Shown here piece by piece: positions 11,022-21,196 of a DNA stretch of 64,000 nucleotides. Origin of the DNA: Falciphora oryzae (Eukaryota; Ascomycota; Sordariomycetes; Magnaporthales; Magnaporthaceae); assembly GCA_000733355.1 (NCBI GenBank), contig JNVV01000001.1, forward strand, positions 1,820,423-1,884,422, read 5' to 3'. The translations under genes were made by a program, and so were the position numbers. How positions within the stretch are numbered: position 1 is the stretch's first letter; each line of letters starts with the position of its first letter. The notes beneath the pieces are model-generated. The model ran no database searches, was not told where the DNA came from, and saw only the letters and a program-made list of their open reading frames with translations.

Positions 11022-12638
11022 TCAATAGTCGTCTCCCCGGCTGATAACCTCCTTGACCGTTGGCCGTAGGAGAATGGTCTAGCAGCCACGAAATGTGAGT
11101 TGTCAGTAAGTGCGCACTCCTAGAATGAGCGTCCCGATCCCCTCATTCGCCCGTGAGACTCACATGTTCGTATTGGGCCGTGTAAGACCCCTTCTTGTCT
11201 ACGAGTGGCGGGTACGCCTCAACAATGCCGTTCGTAACGAGGCTGTTGAGCTAAAAACGAATAAAACTCGGAAGTCAGATATGCGCCAGCACAAAGAAAG
11301 CAAGCTCCAACTCTGGCACGCTTGAATCGGAACCACTTTGGTTAGAAATGTAGGAATCAGCCACTTACACCCAGAAGGTACTTGTCCTGGCCCAGGCGGT
11401 CAATGTAGCGACGGCAGAAGGGCAAGGTTCCAAAGTTCTTGTTGATGATATTCAGCACGTTCTTGGCCGAGGTCAGGCGCAGGGCGACGTTGGGCGCATC
11501 GGCGCGCTTGGCGTAGTGCGAAACCTCGCCCTCGTCGCGCACATAGCCGTTCCCGGTGCTGCCGAACGTCTCGATGGCGTAGATCTCGCCCTCCTCCATC
11601 TTGGTCTGGTCGGCCGTCTTGACGATGGGCACGCTCTTGCCGCCGTGGATGCTGAAGCGCTCGATGGTGTGGCCGTTGAGGTTCCGGATCGACTTGACGG
11701 GGAAGGTCTCGCCGTCGATCTCGACCTCGTAGCTCTCCATCGTCTCCTGGATCGCCTCGCCGATCTCGCCCAGCCGCGCGTCGATGCCCGCCTCGCGCAC
11801 GCCCGTGTTCGTCGCGTCCTTGACGGCCGCCAGCAGGTTGTCGTACCGCGGGTTCCAGGCCAGCGTGAAGGCGCTGTCGACGATGCGCCCGCCGACGTGC
11901 ACGCCAATGTCCACCTTGAGCACATCGTCCTGCTGCAGCACCATATTGTTGCCCGCGTTGGGCGTGTAGTGCGCCGCGCAGTGGTTGATGCTCAGGCCCG
12001 TCGGGAAGCCCATGCCCGCGACCATGGCGTCGCCCTCCTCCAGCCCCTGGTGGCCGACCAGCGCCCGGACCGCGTCCTCGACGTTGTTGGCGATCTCGGT
12101 CAGAGACTGCCCGGGCTTGATGCTCTTCTGCGCCCACTTCCGCGCCTGCCGGTGCGCTTCGGCCCCCTGTCGGTAGTCGCTGAGCAGCTCGCTGTTCAGG
12201 TTGTCCAGGTGTCGCTTCTCCTCGCTCGTGGTGCGGTATCGGTTCTCGTTCACGTACTCCACCTCCTCGCCCTTGGGGTACTCCTTGCCGGCGAACAGCT
12301 GCGAGATGGGGACTCTTGGCGGCTCAGTCTGGCCGGATGCGCCCTTCTTCTTCTTCTTGCGCGGCTTTCTCTTCTTCTTTTTGGCAGCTCCTGCAGCGGG
12401 GGCGGCAGCGCCGGCATCGTCGCCCTCTCCATCATCGTCCGAGCCGTCGCTGTCGTTCCCCTCTCCGTTCGCGGATGGTTTGGCTGGCGCAGCCCCGCCG
12501 TTGCTCTTGGCTGCGTCCTTGACTGGCAGAACACGGCGTCCGTTAGACGACAAAAGTGCAAGCATGTAGACAGGTGCAGGGCCAACCCGACTTACCCTTG
12601 AGCTTCGCCAGCTCTTCGGTTGGTGCTTGGTCGGCCAT
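11022..12638 (-). CDS. Methionine aminopeptidase 2 (MetAP2)
   Basis: Four exons on the minus strand: 12638-12596, 12522-11369, 11250-11164 and 11078-11022, giving 446 residues. The enzyme removes the initiator methionine from new proteins at the ribosome. The N-terminus has an acidic stretch and then a Lys/Arg block ([14 protein letters not shown]) typical of MetAP2 and thought to aid ribosome association. All five metal ligands are present by position: D219 and D230 (VDIG and IVDSAF), H299 (NGHTI), E332 (IETFGSTG) and E427 (QYEHT), with the same spacings as the human enzyme. The C-terminus ends [14 protein letters not shown], as in other fungal MetAP2. Many filamentous fungi carry two MetAP2 paralogues and this could be either. 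It starts only 337 bp from a divergent mitochondrial J-protein gene. Confidence 0.95.
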
Positions 12639-12975
12639 TTTGACGAAATCAATTATACGCTCCATCCAGCGGGTCGCGCAAAGAATATCTACGTTTTTAA
12701 ACCCCGCCTTCGGTCTTTCCAATTTTGGAGCGGCCAAAAGGCGCGGGGAATGACATCTTGTGGCGGGACAACGTGCGGCACAGGGGTCGGGTGCCCCCAG
12801 CCACACTCACTCAGCCACGCGCATCCCGCGCGATTCGATTTCGTCACTGGCCAGCCACGGCAAACCCGAGAACCGGAATTGGCTCATTCGCCCCCAACCT
12901 TCTTCCTCCGAGACGACACACCAGAAAAATCCCAGACGAAATCCATGAAGTCTAGGCATCAGTTCGGGATGAGGG
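12639..12975. promoter_or_regulatory. Compact shared divergent promoter (337 bp)
   Basis: This holds the promoters of the MetAP2 gene (minus) and the J-protein gene (plus). CCAAT-type pentamers occur on both strands (CCAAT near 12,719 on plus; ATTGG near 12,879). No TATA box was recognised. Confidence 0.55.
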
Positions 12976-13978
12976 ATGCCCCTCCGCCATGTCCCACGCC
13001 TCGCGGCATGTCCCCTAGCTCGCCCGACCGGCGGTGCCTCCTCCCTCTTCCTGTTTCCGCGGCAGCAACAGCGGCGCCCGTTTCACTGCTCGCGTGCGCG
13101 CAATGCCGCCGCCGATGATGGCGGCCGCGACCACTATGAGATCCTGAACGTCCGCCCGGACGCCTCCGCGGCCGAAATAAAAAAGTACGTCAAAACTCGC
13201 ATCCGTCAACAAGCCGCCAAGCCAGAACAAGGAGCGTTTTACATAGGTACCAACCATGGTACAGCCAATTGGCTAACACAAATGCCTCTTTGCGCTTAGA
13301 TCCTTTTACACCCTCTCAAAGACCCACCACCCGGACCACAACCCCTCAGACCCGGCAGCCTCCGAGCGCTTCATGCGCATCTCGGCCGCCTACACGGTGC
13401 TGTCGTCACCCGACAAGCGCGCCGCCTACGACCGCGACGTCATGCACATCAGGCACCACCGCCACCACCACCTCGCGCCCCACAGGGGTTCATACAGCTC
13501 CACGGGGCCGGCCGGTGGGCGCCCGGCCTCGGGGCTGAGCCGACGCCGGAGCACCTTCACCGGCCCGCCTCCTTCCTTCTACCGCAATGGTGGCTGGGGC
13601 GCCCATCATGCCAAGCGCTCCGCCGCCCACGAGGAGAGCACCGGAGGCGGCGGCGGTAGCAACAGCGACATGGGCGGCATGGGCGGCATGGGAGGAATGG
13701 GCCCGTCCCATGGCCACGGGAACCAGGATGTGCCGCATTTCGACGCAGATGCCCACGAGCGCACGCACAGGCGCATGGAACGCAGACGGCGGGCCGCATC
13801 TCCGGACGAGTTCCGGCCTGGCTTCACCTCGGAACCAGGTGTTATGGCCAGCTTCTTCATCGTTTCAGCCGCCCTTGCCGTCGCCATCCTAACGCCCGTG
13901 GTCATCTTTGCAAGATGGGACCAAAAGACAACGCGTGGGCAGCAAGGCCGGAAGGCAAAACCTGGAACGCCATCGTAG
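12976..13978 (+). CDS. Mitochondrial J-domain (Hsp40) protein with C-terminal membrane segment
   Basis: Two exons, 12976-13184 and 13300-13978, giving 295 residues. The first 45 residues are Arg/Ser-rich with no acidic residue and contain RRPFHCSRA, a classic fungal mitochondrial presequence. The J domain follows (about 53-118): DHYEILNVRPDASAAEIKK, then across the intron SFYTLSKTHHPDHN with the HPD triad at residues 80-82 that stimulates Hsp70 ATPase. After it come a His/Arg-rich stretch (HIRHHRHHH), a Gly/Ser linker with GGM repeats and a Lys/Arg-rich region. One hydrophobic segment lies at about 250-274, before a basic tail. The layout suggests a membrane-anchored mitochondrial co-chaperone, roughly like yeast Jid1, but the partner Hsp70 cannot be read from sequence. 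Confidence 0.85.
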
Positions 13979-14284
13979 CGAAGGCAAGCTGCCTACCTAG
14001 TTTGACGCGGCAGTCCATAATACCAGGCGCCATTAGCGAGACTCGGATTGCGGCAATAAAAACGTCGGTCTAGTCTACCTACTATACACGCCAGAGCCGT
14101 TTCCCATGCCTATGCACCGGATATTTTCAATTGAAAACAACAGCTTTGGTACAAGCGCTTTTCCCTACCGACCGAAGAATCATAGCTAGTCTAGATAAGA
14201 AAAGGTCTCCGTAGTCCAACTAGGAGCTTCGAGGGAGGTCTAGGAAATGCGATCCGCCCGGGTCCATGAAATAGGAACTTTTTT
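13979..14284. other. Convergent 3' regions with poly(A) signal
   Basis: Space between the J-protein and porin stop codons. An AATAAA hexamer at 14055-14060 lies 77 bp after the J-protein stop and is a good polyadenylation signal candidate. Confidence 0.5.
14055..14060 (+). terminator. Candidate polyadenylation signal of the J-protein gene
   Basis: Exact AATAAA hexamer, 77 bp downstream of the stop codon on the same strand. Confidence 0.45.
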
Positions 14285-15771
14285 TTAAGACTCGAAGGTG
14301 AAGCTGGTGCCGACCTTGTGGGTGGCCTGGTCCAGCTTCTGGGTATCAAAGGAAGCGCCGACACCGAGGGTGACGCCGGGGCGGAGGAGAACGTTGTAGG
14401 CGACGGCAGCGACACCGCGGTCGTTGATCTTGCCCTGTTCAATGAGTCAGTATAGCCGATACTACAGCGGTCCCATCACGCATTGAAGCATAAGGCAGAG
14501 AAGTGGGTAAGTGGGGTAGCATGAAAACTCAGGGGAAGAGGAGAGGTCAAGTGCCGACATGCGGTACTTGCGACGTGCCGGCAAAGCAACATACCTTGAC
14601 GAACGAGACGGGGTCCAGGCGGTACTTGCTGGCGACCTCCAGGCCGACGCTGTTGCCGGCCTTGGAGTTCCAGGTGGCCTTGGCACCGGCCTCGACCTGG
14701 GAGTTGACCTTATGGTAGTAGCTGGCAGCGAAGACGCTGAGGTTGTCAGTGCCAGTGACGGCGGCAGTGTACTTGGGGGCAGTGAAGCCGACAGCGGCGC
14801 TGTAGGTGGTGATGGCGGCCTTCTGGACGTCGTAGCCAGCGGCGGCACCAGCGAGGAAGCCCTCGTGGCCGATAACGGCGTCGATGTTGGCGGTGGGGCC
14901 CTTCAGCAGGTCGAAGAAGGCGCGGCCGTTGAAGTTGGACTGCTTGAAGTGCACGTTGAACTTGGCGCCGGTGGCCTGGGTGGCGGGCAGGAAGGAGAAG
15001 ACACCCTCGGTCTTCAGGCCCTTGGCAAGGGCATCGGCGAGCTCGAGCTTGGACTCGAGGGCGTTCGCGGTGTTCCATGTCTGGGTAACGGTCAGGCCTG
15101 TCCGTTGGTATGTCATTATTAGCAAAGGCGCCATCCGTGGACAAAGCACCAGCGCGAACTCGACAGGCAAGCCACTCTGGCGTCCGCCAATCCTGGAGAT
15201 GGTAAGCTGGCGCCAGAAGTGGCTCGGTGCCGAGTTCGTCTTTATCCTTCGGCTGTACCGCTGATGGTTCTGGATTTCGCTTTGGTTCCCATTTGCATGA
15301 TAGTGGTGATTATTGTCTGTACCGAGAGACTTGTCCGAGTATTTGCCCTCCAGCTGTTGATGCACCAAACATTGACCACATTAGCGTGCTGTTCTGATCT
15401 CCATCTCATATCTCTCGCAGGGCTGGTGGGGTTTCTGCAAACTTACCGCTCCGCTGGTCGCACGGTCGTGAGTGCTCTTGCCGGTGACCTTGAAGTCGAC
15501 ATTGTTGGGGGTCTTGTTCTTGACCTCGATGGTGCCCGAGGACAGGTGGTAGAAGTCCTTGTTGAGCAGCTAGACATGGGGAAGCAAGAGAGGCAGTTGG
15601 TGAGCTTGGATCCTGCATCTCAGAGAGGGGCTCGCGGCCGGGTTTGCGCCCGCAGCCTGGCCCTGGCGTCGGGCCTTGGGAGCTCTCGGGGCGCTGCAAA
15701 AATTTCTGCCCTGCAGCCCTACTCACGTCGTTGGCCGACTTGGCGATATCCGCGAACGCAGGGACCGACAT
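14285..15771 (-). CDS. Mitochondrial outer-membrane porin (VDAC)
   Basis: Five exons on the minus strand: 15771-15727, 15569-15447, 15353-15323 (31 nt), 15097-14595 and 14434-14285, giving 283 residues, the length I know for the Neurospora porin. The protein begins MSVPAFADIAKSANDLLNKD (the N-terminal helix inside the pore), followed by 19 expected beta strands. The GLK-type nucleotide motif appears as AKGLKTEG, and the end reads DQATHKVGTSFTFES with the beta-signal typical of outer-membrane barrels. The 31-nt exon encodes LEGKYSDKSL and was found because the neighbouring exons otherwise lack this conserved part and do not share a phase. VDAC lets ATP, ADP and other small metabolites cross the outer membrane. 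A CCAAT box lies about 270 bp upstream. Confidence 0.96.
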
Positions 15772-16490
15772 CTTGGAGGCTGTGTGGGTTGGATCGCTGG
15801 CGTGGGAGACAAAGGCGAGGGTGGGTTTGGTATGTGAGTGTGCAAAAGAAAGAAAAGACAGCTGCGCGTTGCGGGACCTATGTCTGAAATTGTTGAGGTG
15901 GTTTGATGGAGACGATGCCGGGGATGTGGATGGAGTCGTGCCGTGGCAGTCGCCTAATCGTCGGGTCCCGGCTGGACAAGCAGGGGTCACCGCAAAGGCG
16001 ACCCGAATTGACTTGGGGAAATTTTTCAAGAGCTTCTATTGGCCGCTGCTCGGCAAAACTCACCCAGGCGACCCATGCATCCTCGCCCTGCTGCGGCCTT
16101 CCGATGTGTCTAATTTCCCCACGTGGTGTCGGTGGTGACCAAGCTGGGCGAGCTCAAACACATTGACGAAAATGCAACTGACGGGGTAATGGATCCCTAA
16201 GATCTAGGTGAGAAAAGAGACAGGAAAAGAGAAAAGAGAGGAAGCAATGGGGTCCAACTAACACGGCCGTTGAAAAGCGCCAACCAAGCCGATGCACTAG
16301 TAATTTCCCTCAACTCACCTCCATATCTCATGCAGCAATGCGCCTCATACTTACCTCCTCCGCCCATGGCAATCAGACTCATCAGCAGTCATCAAGATTT
16401 CCCTTTTACTCTATCGTGACCATTGCAGCTATACCATCTCTCTATTCCAGATACAAAGATGTGCCAAACCCAGACAACCCCACCAACGCC
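15772..16490. other. Porin promoter and 3' side of asparagine synthetase
   Basis: No gene seen. On the minus strand, reading towards the porin start, a CCAAT pentamer occurs at 16042-16038, about 270 bp upstream of the ATG. This is a usual place for the CCAAT-binding (HAP) complex that drives many respiratory and mitochondrial genes in fungi. Confidence 0.5.
16038..16042 (-). promoter_or_regulatory. CCAAT box upstream of the porin gene
   Basis: CCAAT on the minus strand, about 270 bp before the porin start codon and in the same orientation. Binding by the fungal HAP/CBF complex is inferred from the motif alone. Confidence 0.35.
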
Positions 16491-19142
16491 TTACTCGGTA
16501 ACATGGTCATACTTGTCGGCATGGACCGCAATGGCCCTGCCGCTAGGGTCCGTCTGCTTGGACCAAGTCGGCGTCCACCGCATCACCGTCGACGCGCAGG
16601 ACGGCGGGAAATGCTCGTCAAACATGCACCGGTACCAGTAACTATCGCATCCCATGTTAGCAGGAATCCATCAGGGGCATCGTCAGAGATGGGCACTTAC
16701 GCCTCCTTGGTGTCCGGGATGTCGTCGCCCCACTCCGGCTTGGGGTTCTTCATCATCTTGTCGGTGACGTGGAGCTCAGCGTTGTCCTTGAGCGCATCGA
16801 TCCACCCGTATCCGACACCGTCCGAGAACTGCTCCTTCTGCCTCCAGAGGATCTTCTCTGGCAGGTATGGCTGCGCGCTGGGGTCGTCCGAGGTGTCGAA
16901 CGCCTTGCGCAGGATGTACTTCTCCAACTTCTCCTTGGTAATCATCTTCTCCTGGGGGTCGATGTTCATGGCCACCTCGAGGAACTACCAAGACGATTCA
17001 GGTCAGTATGATTCTAGCGGCTCTCAACGTTGCAGCCATCTCTTGCCCCTAAGGGGTGGTCATCTCGTACCTGCTTGTCCAGGAAGGGAACACGGGCCTC
17101 CAGACCCCAGGCCGACGTCGACTTGTTGGCACGCAGGCAATCGGCAAAGTGCAGGTTCTTGACACGGCGGACCGTCTCTGCGTGGAACTCCTCCTTGTTC
17201 GGCGCGTTGTGGAAGTAGAGGTAGCCGCCAAAGATCTCGTCGCTTCCCTCACCACTCAGCACCATCTTGATGCCCATGGCCTTAATCTTGCGCGAGAGGA
17301 GGTACATTGGGGTCGACGCCCGGATCGTCGTGACGTCATACGACTCCAGGTGGTAGATGACATCCGAGAGCGCGTTAAGGCCGTCCTCGATGGTGAACGT
17401 CATGACGTGGTGCTTGGTGCCCAGGAACTTGGCAACCTCGAGGGCAGCAACGTTGTCGGGAGAGCCTGGGAGGCCGATGGAGAAGGAGTTGAGCTGCGGC
17501 AGGTAGGTCACTGTGCTCAGCTTGTTATCGTCGTCAATGCCCACGAGACCCTCGCCCTTGTCCTGGTCCTCGGGGCTCTCGGCGGGCTCGACGCCGCCGT
17601 TAAGCTCTAGAGCTAATTTCTTCTGGCGTAGCATCTCGCGCTGCGCGATCGACGCAACGAGGCTGGAGTCGAGGCCACCAGACAGGAGCACGCCGTATGG
17701 GACCTCAGCCATCAGCCGTTTCCTGACGGACCGCTCAAGTGACTCACGGAGCACCTTCAGATCCAGGGGCGCGGCGGGGACCTTGGTGCCATCCCACCAT
17801 GATGGCTGGAAGTAGCGTGTCCTCTCGTTGGTCTGGCTGTCGAAAATGTACCCAGGCGGGAAGGACTCGATCTTGTCGCAAACCGGGTGCAGGCACTTCA
17901 GCTCCGAGCCGAAGTACGTCGTCCCGGGCTCATTGGACGACCAACCCTGATAGAAGGTCGTAATTCCGATGGGATCGCGTGCGGCTACCGTACGGTCGAG
18001 CTTCTTGTCGTACAGCACGAACGAGAACATGCCGTCAAGGAACTTGGGCGCATCGATGCCATGTTCCATGTACTAGCGCCGTCATATGTGAGCGCTCGTC
18101 CGACTCGATGTCTCCTCGCGCACCACAGACGACCGCAGATGCAATGCCGTCTCAACCACACTCACCAGAGGGATGATGACTTCACAATCGGAAGTTGTCT
18201 TGAAGTGATAAGGAGTCTTCAGGTTCTTGCGGATAAGGCGGTGGTTGTAGATCTCGCCATTGACGGCGAGGATTATGCTGTCATCAGCGTTGGTGAGCGG
18301 CTGGGCTCCGCTCTCTGCTTTCGTGTAAGTGCATGGACACACGTTTTTGCATGCTCTGCCACCGTGGACCAGACCAAGCTTGACATACCAACACCGACAA
18401 TGCTGAGGCGCTCATGGCATAGAACTGTAGAGAGGCGCGCGCGAAGTTAGCACGCGTGCTCGGCCAGGGCTTCCCCTACTCTCTCGAGTCTTGGATACTC
18501 CGAGTCCTTACTCGTCTTGTTAGACGTAACGCTTCCGCCTGTGGAAGCAAGAGGTCACGCGAGTTAGCAAACAGGGATATCTTGGCGCATTATCTCGGGT
18601 GACTCAGATTGCGCGCTCACTCCAATCGGGGCCCCGATGCCGGATACTGCAAAGATAACAGCTCAATTGGTCAGTTCGGCTGTCTCTCTTTTGCTCCTCT
18701 TCTTTTGCGGCGTCTACGAAGACCACCTTGCCTCCCTCGGGCTCGAGCCGGGAGCGGGGGGCGCGGGAGAACGAACGCTTTTGCGAGCCGAAGCGCGGTC
18801 GGCTTGAATTTTTGCACGTCGGGGTGACTGCGGAAAGCGTGTTAGTGATCTCCGCGCGCCAATTGACCAATTCCAATGACATGTGCTCGCCGCCGTGGGG
18901 TTCGTTTGTGTAGCGGGGCAAAGGGAAAGGGGCTCGGGCCTGTCTGGCAACAGACAAGCTTCAACTGTAAGTGAGCCCCTCCAGCGAGCTGCATGGATAG
19001 GGGCTTTCTATGTGATTGGAGCGCACTTGATGCCTCGAGATAAAAGGCAGGAGGGATACACGCGCACAAAACCAGAGGATTGAGTGAAAAACAGAGCGCG
19101 GGTCGAGAAAACTCACCAGTGACAGGCGAAGATGCCACACAT
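16491..19142 (-). CDS. Asparagine synthetase (glutamine-hydrolysing)
   Basis: Nine exons on the minus strand: 19142-19117, 18827-18777, 18646-18621, 18538-18512, 18424-18389, 18317-18166, 18072-17071, 16984-16701 and 16641-16491, giving 584 residues. The enzyme makes asparagine from aspartate, glutamine and ATP in the cytosol. Cys2 of MCGIFACH is the glutaminase nucleophile. The assembled N-terminal domain shows [38 protein letters not shown] and NGEIYNH. The synthetase domain has the pyrophosphate loop [10 protein letters not shown] and [13 protein letters not shown]. The first five exons are only 26-51 nt long, as often happens at the 5' end of fungal genes. The donor after exon 2 (GTTCGT) is weak but is the only one that restores the IRHRGPDW block in frame. 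Candidate Cpc1/Gcn4 sites lie upstream and in intron 3. Confidence 0.95.
18600..18606 (+). promoter_or_regulatory. Perfect Gcn4/Cpc1-type site inside asparagine synthetase intron 3
   Basis: TGACTCA, the ideal core of the bZIP amino-acid-control site, lies between exons 3 and 4. The site is nearly palindromic and so works in either direction. A 7-mer can occur by chance, so function is only suggested by the gene's role. Confidence 0.35.
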
Positions 19143-19368
19143 CGTGCCAACGACTTTGTAGGCGAGCCCTTTGTTTATATCGGGTCAAGGAGAAGCGCGG
19201 ACACGAGAAAGCTCTCTGCAGAGTGGTATCAATGAATTGGGAGCCCGGAACGAGAGCAACGGCGGGGGAGGATACGGTTCGAGTTGGAATAGAAGATGAG
19301 AAAGCAAGAAAGAAAGAGTCGGGTCGTCTGTCCCTAGGGGCGATATATGTTTTGTGGTCTGTCTGGAA

Positions 19369-19374
19369 GAGTCA
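19369..19374 (-). promoter_or_regulatory. Gcn4/Cpc1-type site upstream of asparagine synthetase
   Basis: On the minus strand the sequence reads ATGACTCTT, matching seven of nine positions of the ideal ATGACTCAT. It lies about 230 bp upstream of the start codon, in the usual range for general amino-acid control of biosynthetic genes. Confidence 0.4.
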
Positions 19375-19683
19375 TCGGTTTTGATACACTTTTAGGCCGA
19401 GCTGTCCCAAGACGGCAGGAGATTTTTTTTCCTCCGTTGCCAACCGTAGAGACGAAACTCTGCGTGCCATGCCACCGAGATCAGGGCCCTTCAATTGGGC
19501 GCCCCTGGCCGATGTCGGTCCCCGCAGCGATTGGCCCAGACAGCTGGGCTCGGATGGGTCTCTTCGATATTACCTAAATCGGTCACCTACAAACGGGCAC
19601 CTCCCTTGGCGGACTGATAAGCCTCATTTTCGAGCATGGAGACGCAGCAACCCCTTTGGATAACCGATGGAATGCTGCCTCTC

Positions 19684-19760
19684 GCCCCTATTGCTCCTAC
19701 TGCCCCGTTGCCCCGACTGCCCTATTGCCCCGACTGCCCTATTGCCCCTATTATATTGCC
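19684..19760. repeat. C-rich minisatellite with a 17-bp unit
   Basis: Two perfect head-to-tail copies of CCCCGACTGCCCTATTG lie at 19711-19727 and 19728-19744, with degenerate partial copies on both sides (CCCCTATTG, CCCCGTTG). The minus strand therefore has several G3-G4 runs. Confidence 0.8.
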
Positions 19761-20479
19761 ATTCCGAAAGCCTCGTGATACTGATAACAAAAAGAGGGCC
19801 AGAATACAGGTTGGATGATACTGGGCCCGAGTGGAAGAGCCTTTCACCTGATGCTTGATAGAAAGCGTTGTCTATTGCTGCTCTCTACCTAGGGGTCCGC
19901 TTACACGATGCAAACAAAGTCACCTCTTGCGCCATCATGGAGACTGAGACATTATGAGATTTTTTTTTCGGGTTGCTCTCTCCTAGGCGGGGGTCCATTT
20001 TTAGAGTCTGGAACCCGTGCTCCTCGAAACTGGCCCAAAAAGTACGCAACCAATAGACCACGCTTTGGGCCCATTGCAGTAACACCCGCAGTCTACACCG
20101 CAATGAGATCGATTCTGACGATAACCGCATCAAGAAGTACCACACAGGCCTCGTAATATGACCAGCGAATGAGAAGCATGTGAATAGAAGGATGGAAAAT
20201 AGACGATGGCTTCGAGGTAAAATTGTGAGCGGTGATCCAGTAGCGTGCAGCAGGTCTAAGACCGAAAAGAGTAAGCAGAACTGTGCATTGCCCTCCCAAA
20301 CGCCAGAATAGTAAACGCCGCATGTGGTATTCCGAGAACGCCGATAATTCCATAATCAGCCGGGACAGCTCCTGTCTTTCTTTTCCCCCGTCTCAAGTCG
20401 TTAAGTCGATAATTAGGCACAATGAGGTATCCAGCATTCCCCAAACGTCCAGCATGATGGGCAGGCCCGATCCGTTCGC

Positions 20480-21196
20480 TTAGGGGGCCGGGTTCTCGCG
20501 CACAACTCGCTTGACCCTCTTCTCGTACTCGACACGGTCTTTCTTGAAGAGGTTGTATGCCTCAGCTTGGGCTGGCGACTCGGGGTTGGGATCGTTCAGC
20601 AGATCCTGGACACCGAGGAGAATCTGCTTGATGGTAATGGACGGCTTCCAGGCCTCCTCCTCGTTGAGGATCGAAAGGCAGACGGTCCCTGATGGATACA
20701 CATTCGGGTGGAATAGTGGGGGGACAAATTTGCCTGGCACGCTCAGTTCGGTCAGCGCTGTGGCCAAGGAACATGCTGCGCCGGACAGACTCGAGGACAC
20801 AAATGGCGAGAGTCACTTACACTTTGGGGGCTTTGTAGGGTACTCTGAAGGCAAGGTGACGGCGTTACAATTAGTAGTCGTGCACCGACAGCGTATAAGG
20901 GTCATGAAAGCACCCACCTTCCGGGAACGCCATGGTCAGCTTGAAGAGACCGCCCTCCCAGATAGTCTTCTCCTTGCCAGGGATGCCGCACTCCCACAGC
21001 TTGAGGTCAAGCACGCCGGTCGTGTTGCGTTGCGGCCGCGCATAGAAGCCGAACGGGTGGTCCTTCCGCCACTGTTTGCTAACAGGAAGCCAAATCCCAG
21101 CATATTAGCAGGTTGTAGACCGACTGGGGTATGCCGGGGAAACGTCGGGGAGGCCACTAACCGCTCCTCCTGTAGTCGGTTCTGGCAGAGAGACAT
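20480..21196 (-). CDS. UBC9: SUMO-conjugating enzyme Ubc9
   Basis: Four exons on the minus strand: 21196-21162, 21078-20918, 20844-20821 (24 nt) and 20733-20480, giving 157 residues, the usual length for Ubc9. This E2 accepts SUMO from the Aos1-Uba2 E1 and passes it to lysines of target proteins, mostly in the nucleus. The N-terminal helix with [12 protein letters not shown] (SUMO and E1 contact), WECGIPGKE, the PPKCKF junction, [13 protein letters not shown] with the catalytic Cys at residue 92, and the long C-terminal helices are all present. The 24-nt exon encodes EYPTKPPK; its splice sites GTAAGT and TTCAG keep the frame. The gene diverges from PEX19 with 1.1 kb between the starts. Confidence 0.96.

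Larger units (their letters stand above)
19143..20479. other. Asparagine synthetase promoter region, and 3' side of UBC9
   Basis: No gene seen. The part next to 19,142 should be the promoter of asparagine synthetase. It has a TGACTC core on the minus strand (19374-19369) and two CCAAT boxes on the minus strand (19498-19494 and 19534-19530). Farther out is a C-rich minisatellite (19,684-19,760). Confidence 0.5.

Noticed and set aside
11516..12601. 361-codon plus-strand frame opposite MetAP2
   Set aside because: It is the antisense of the MetAP2 gene, whose five metal ligands and splice sites are all in place. Antisense frames stay open in GC-rich genes.
14559..15122. 187-codon plus-strand frame opposite porin
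   Set aside because: Antisense shadow of the porin exon 4.
17056..17610. 184-codon plus-strand frame opposite asparagine synthetase
   Set aside because: Antisense shadow of the synthetase domain, which is unmistakable on the other strand.
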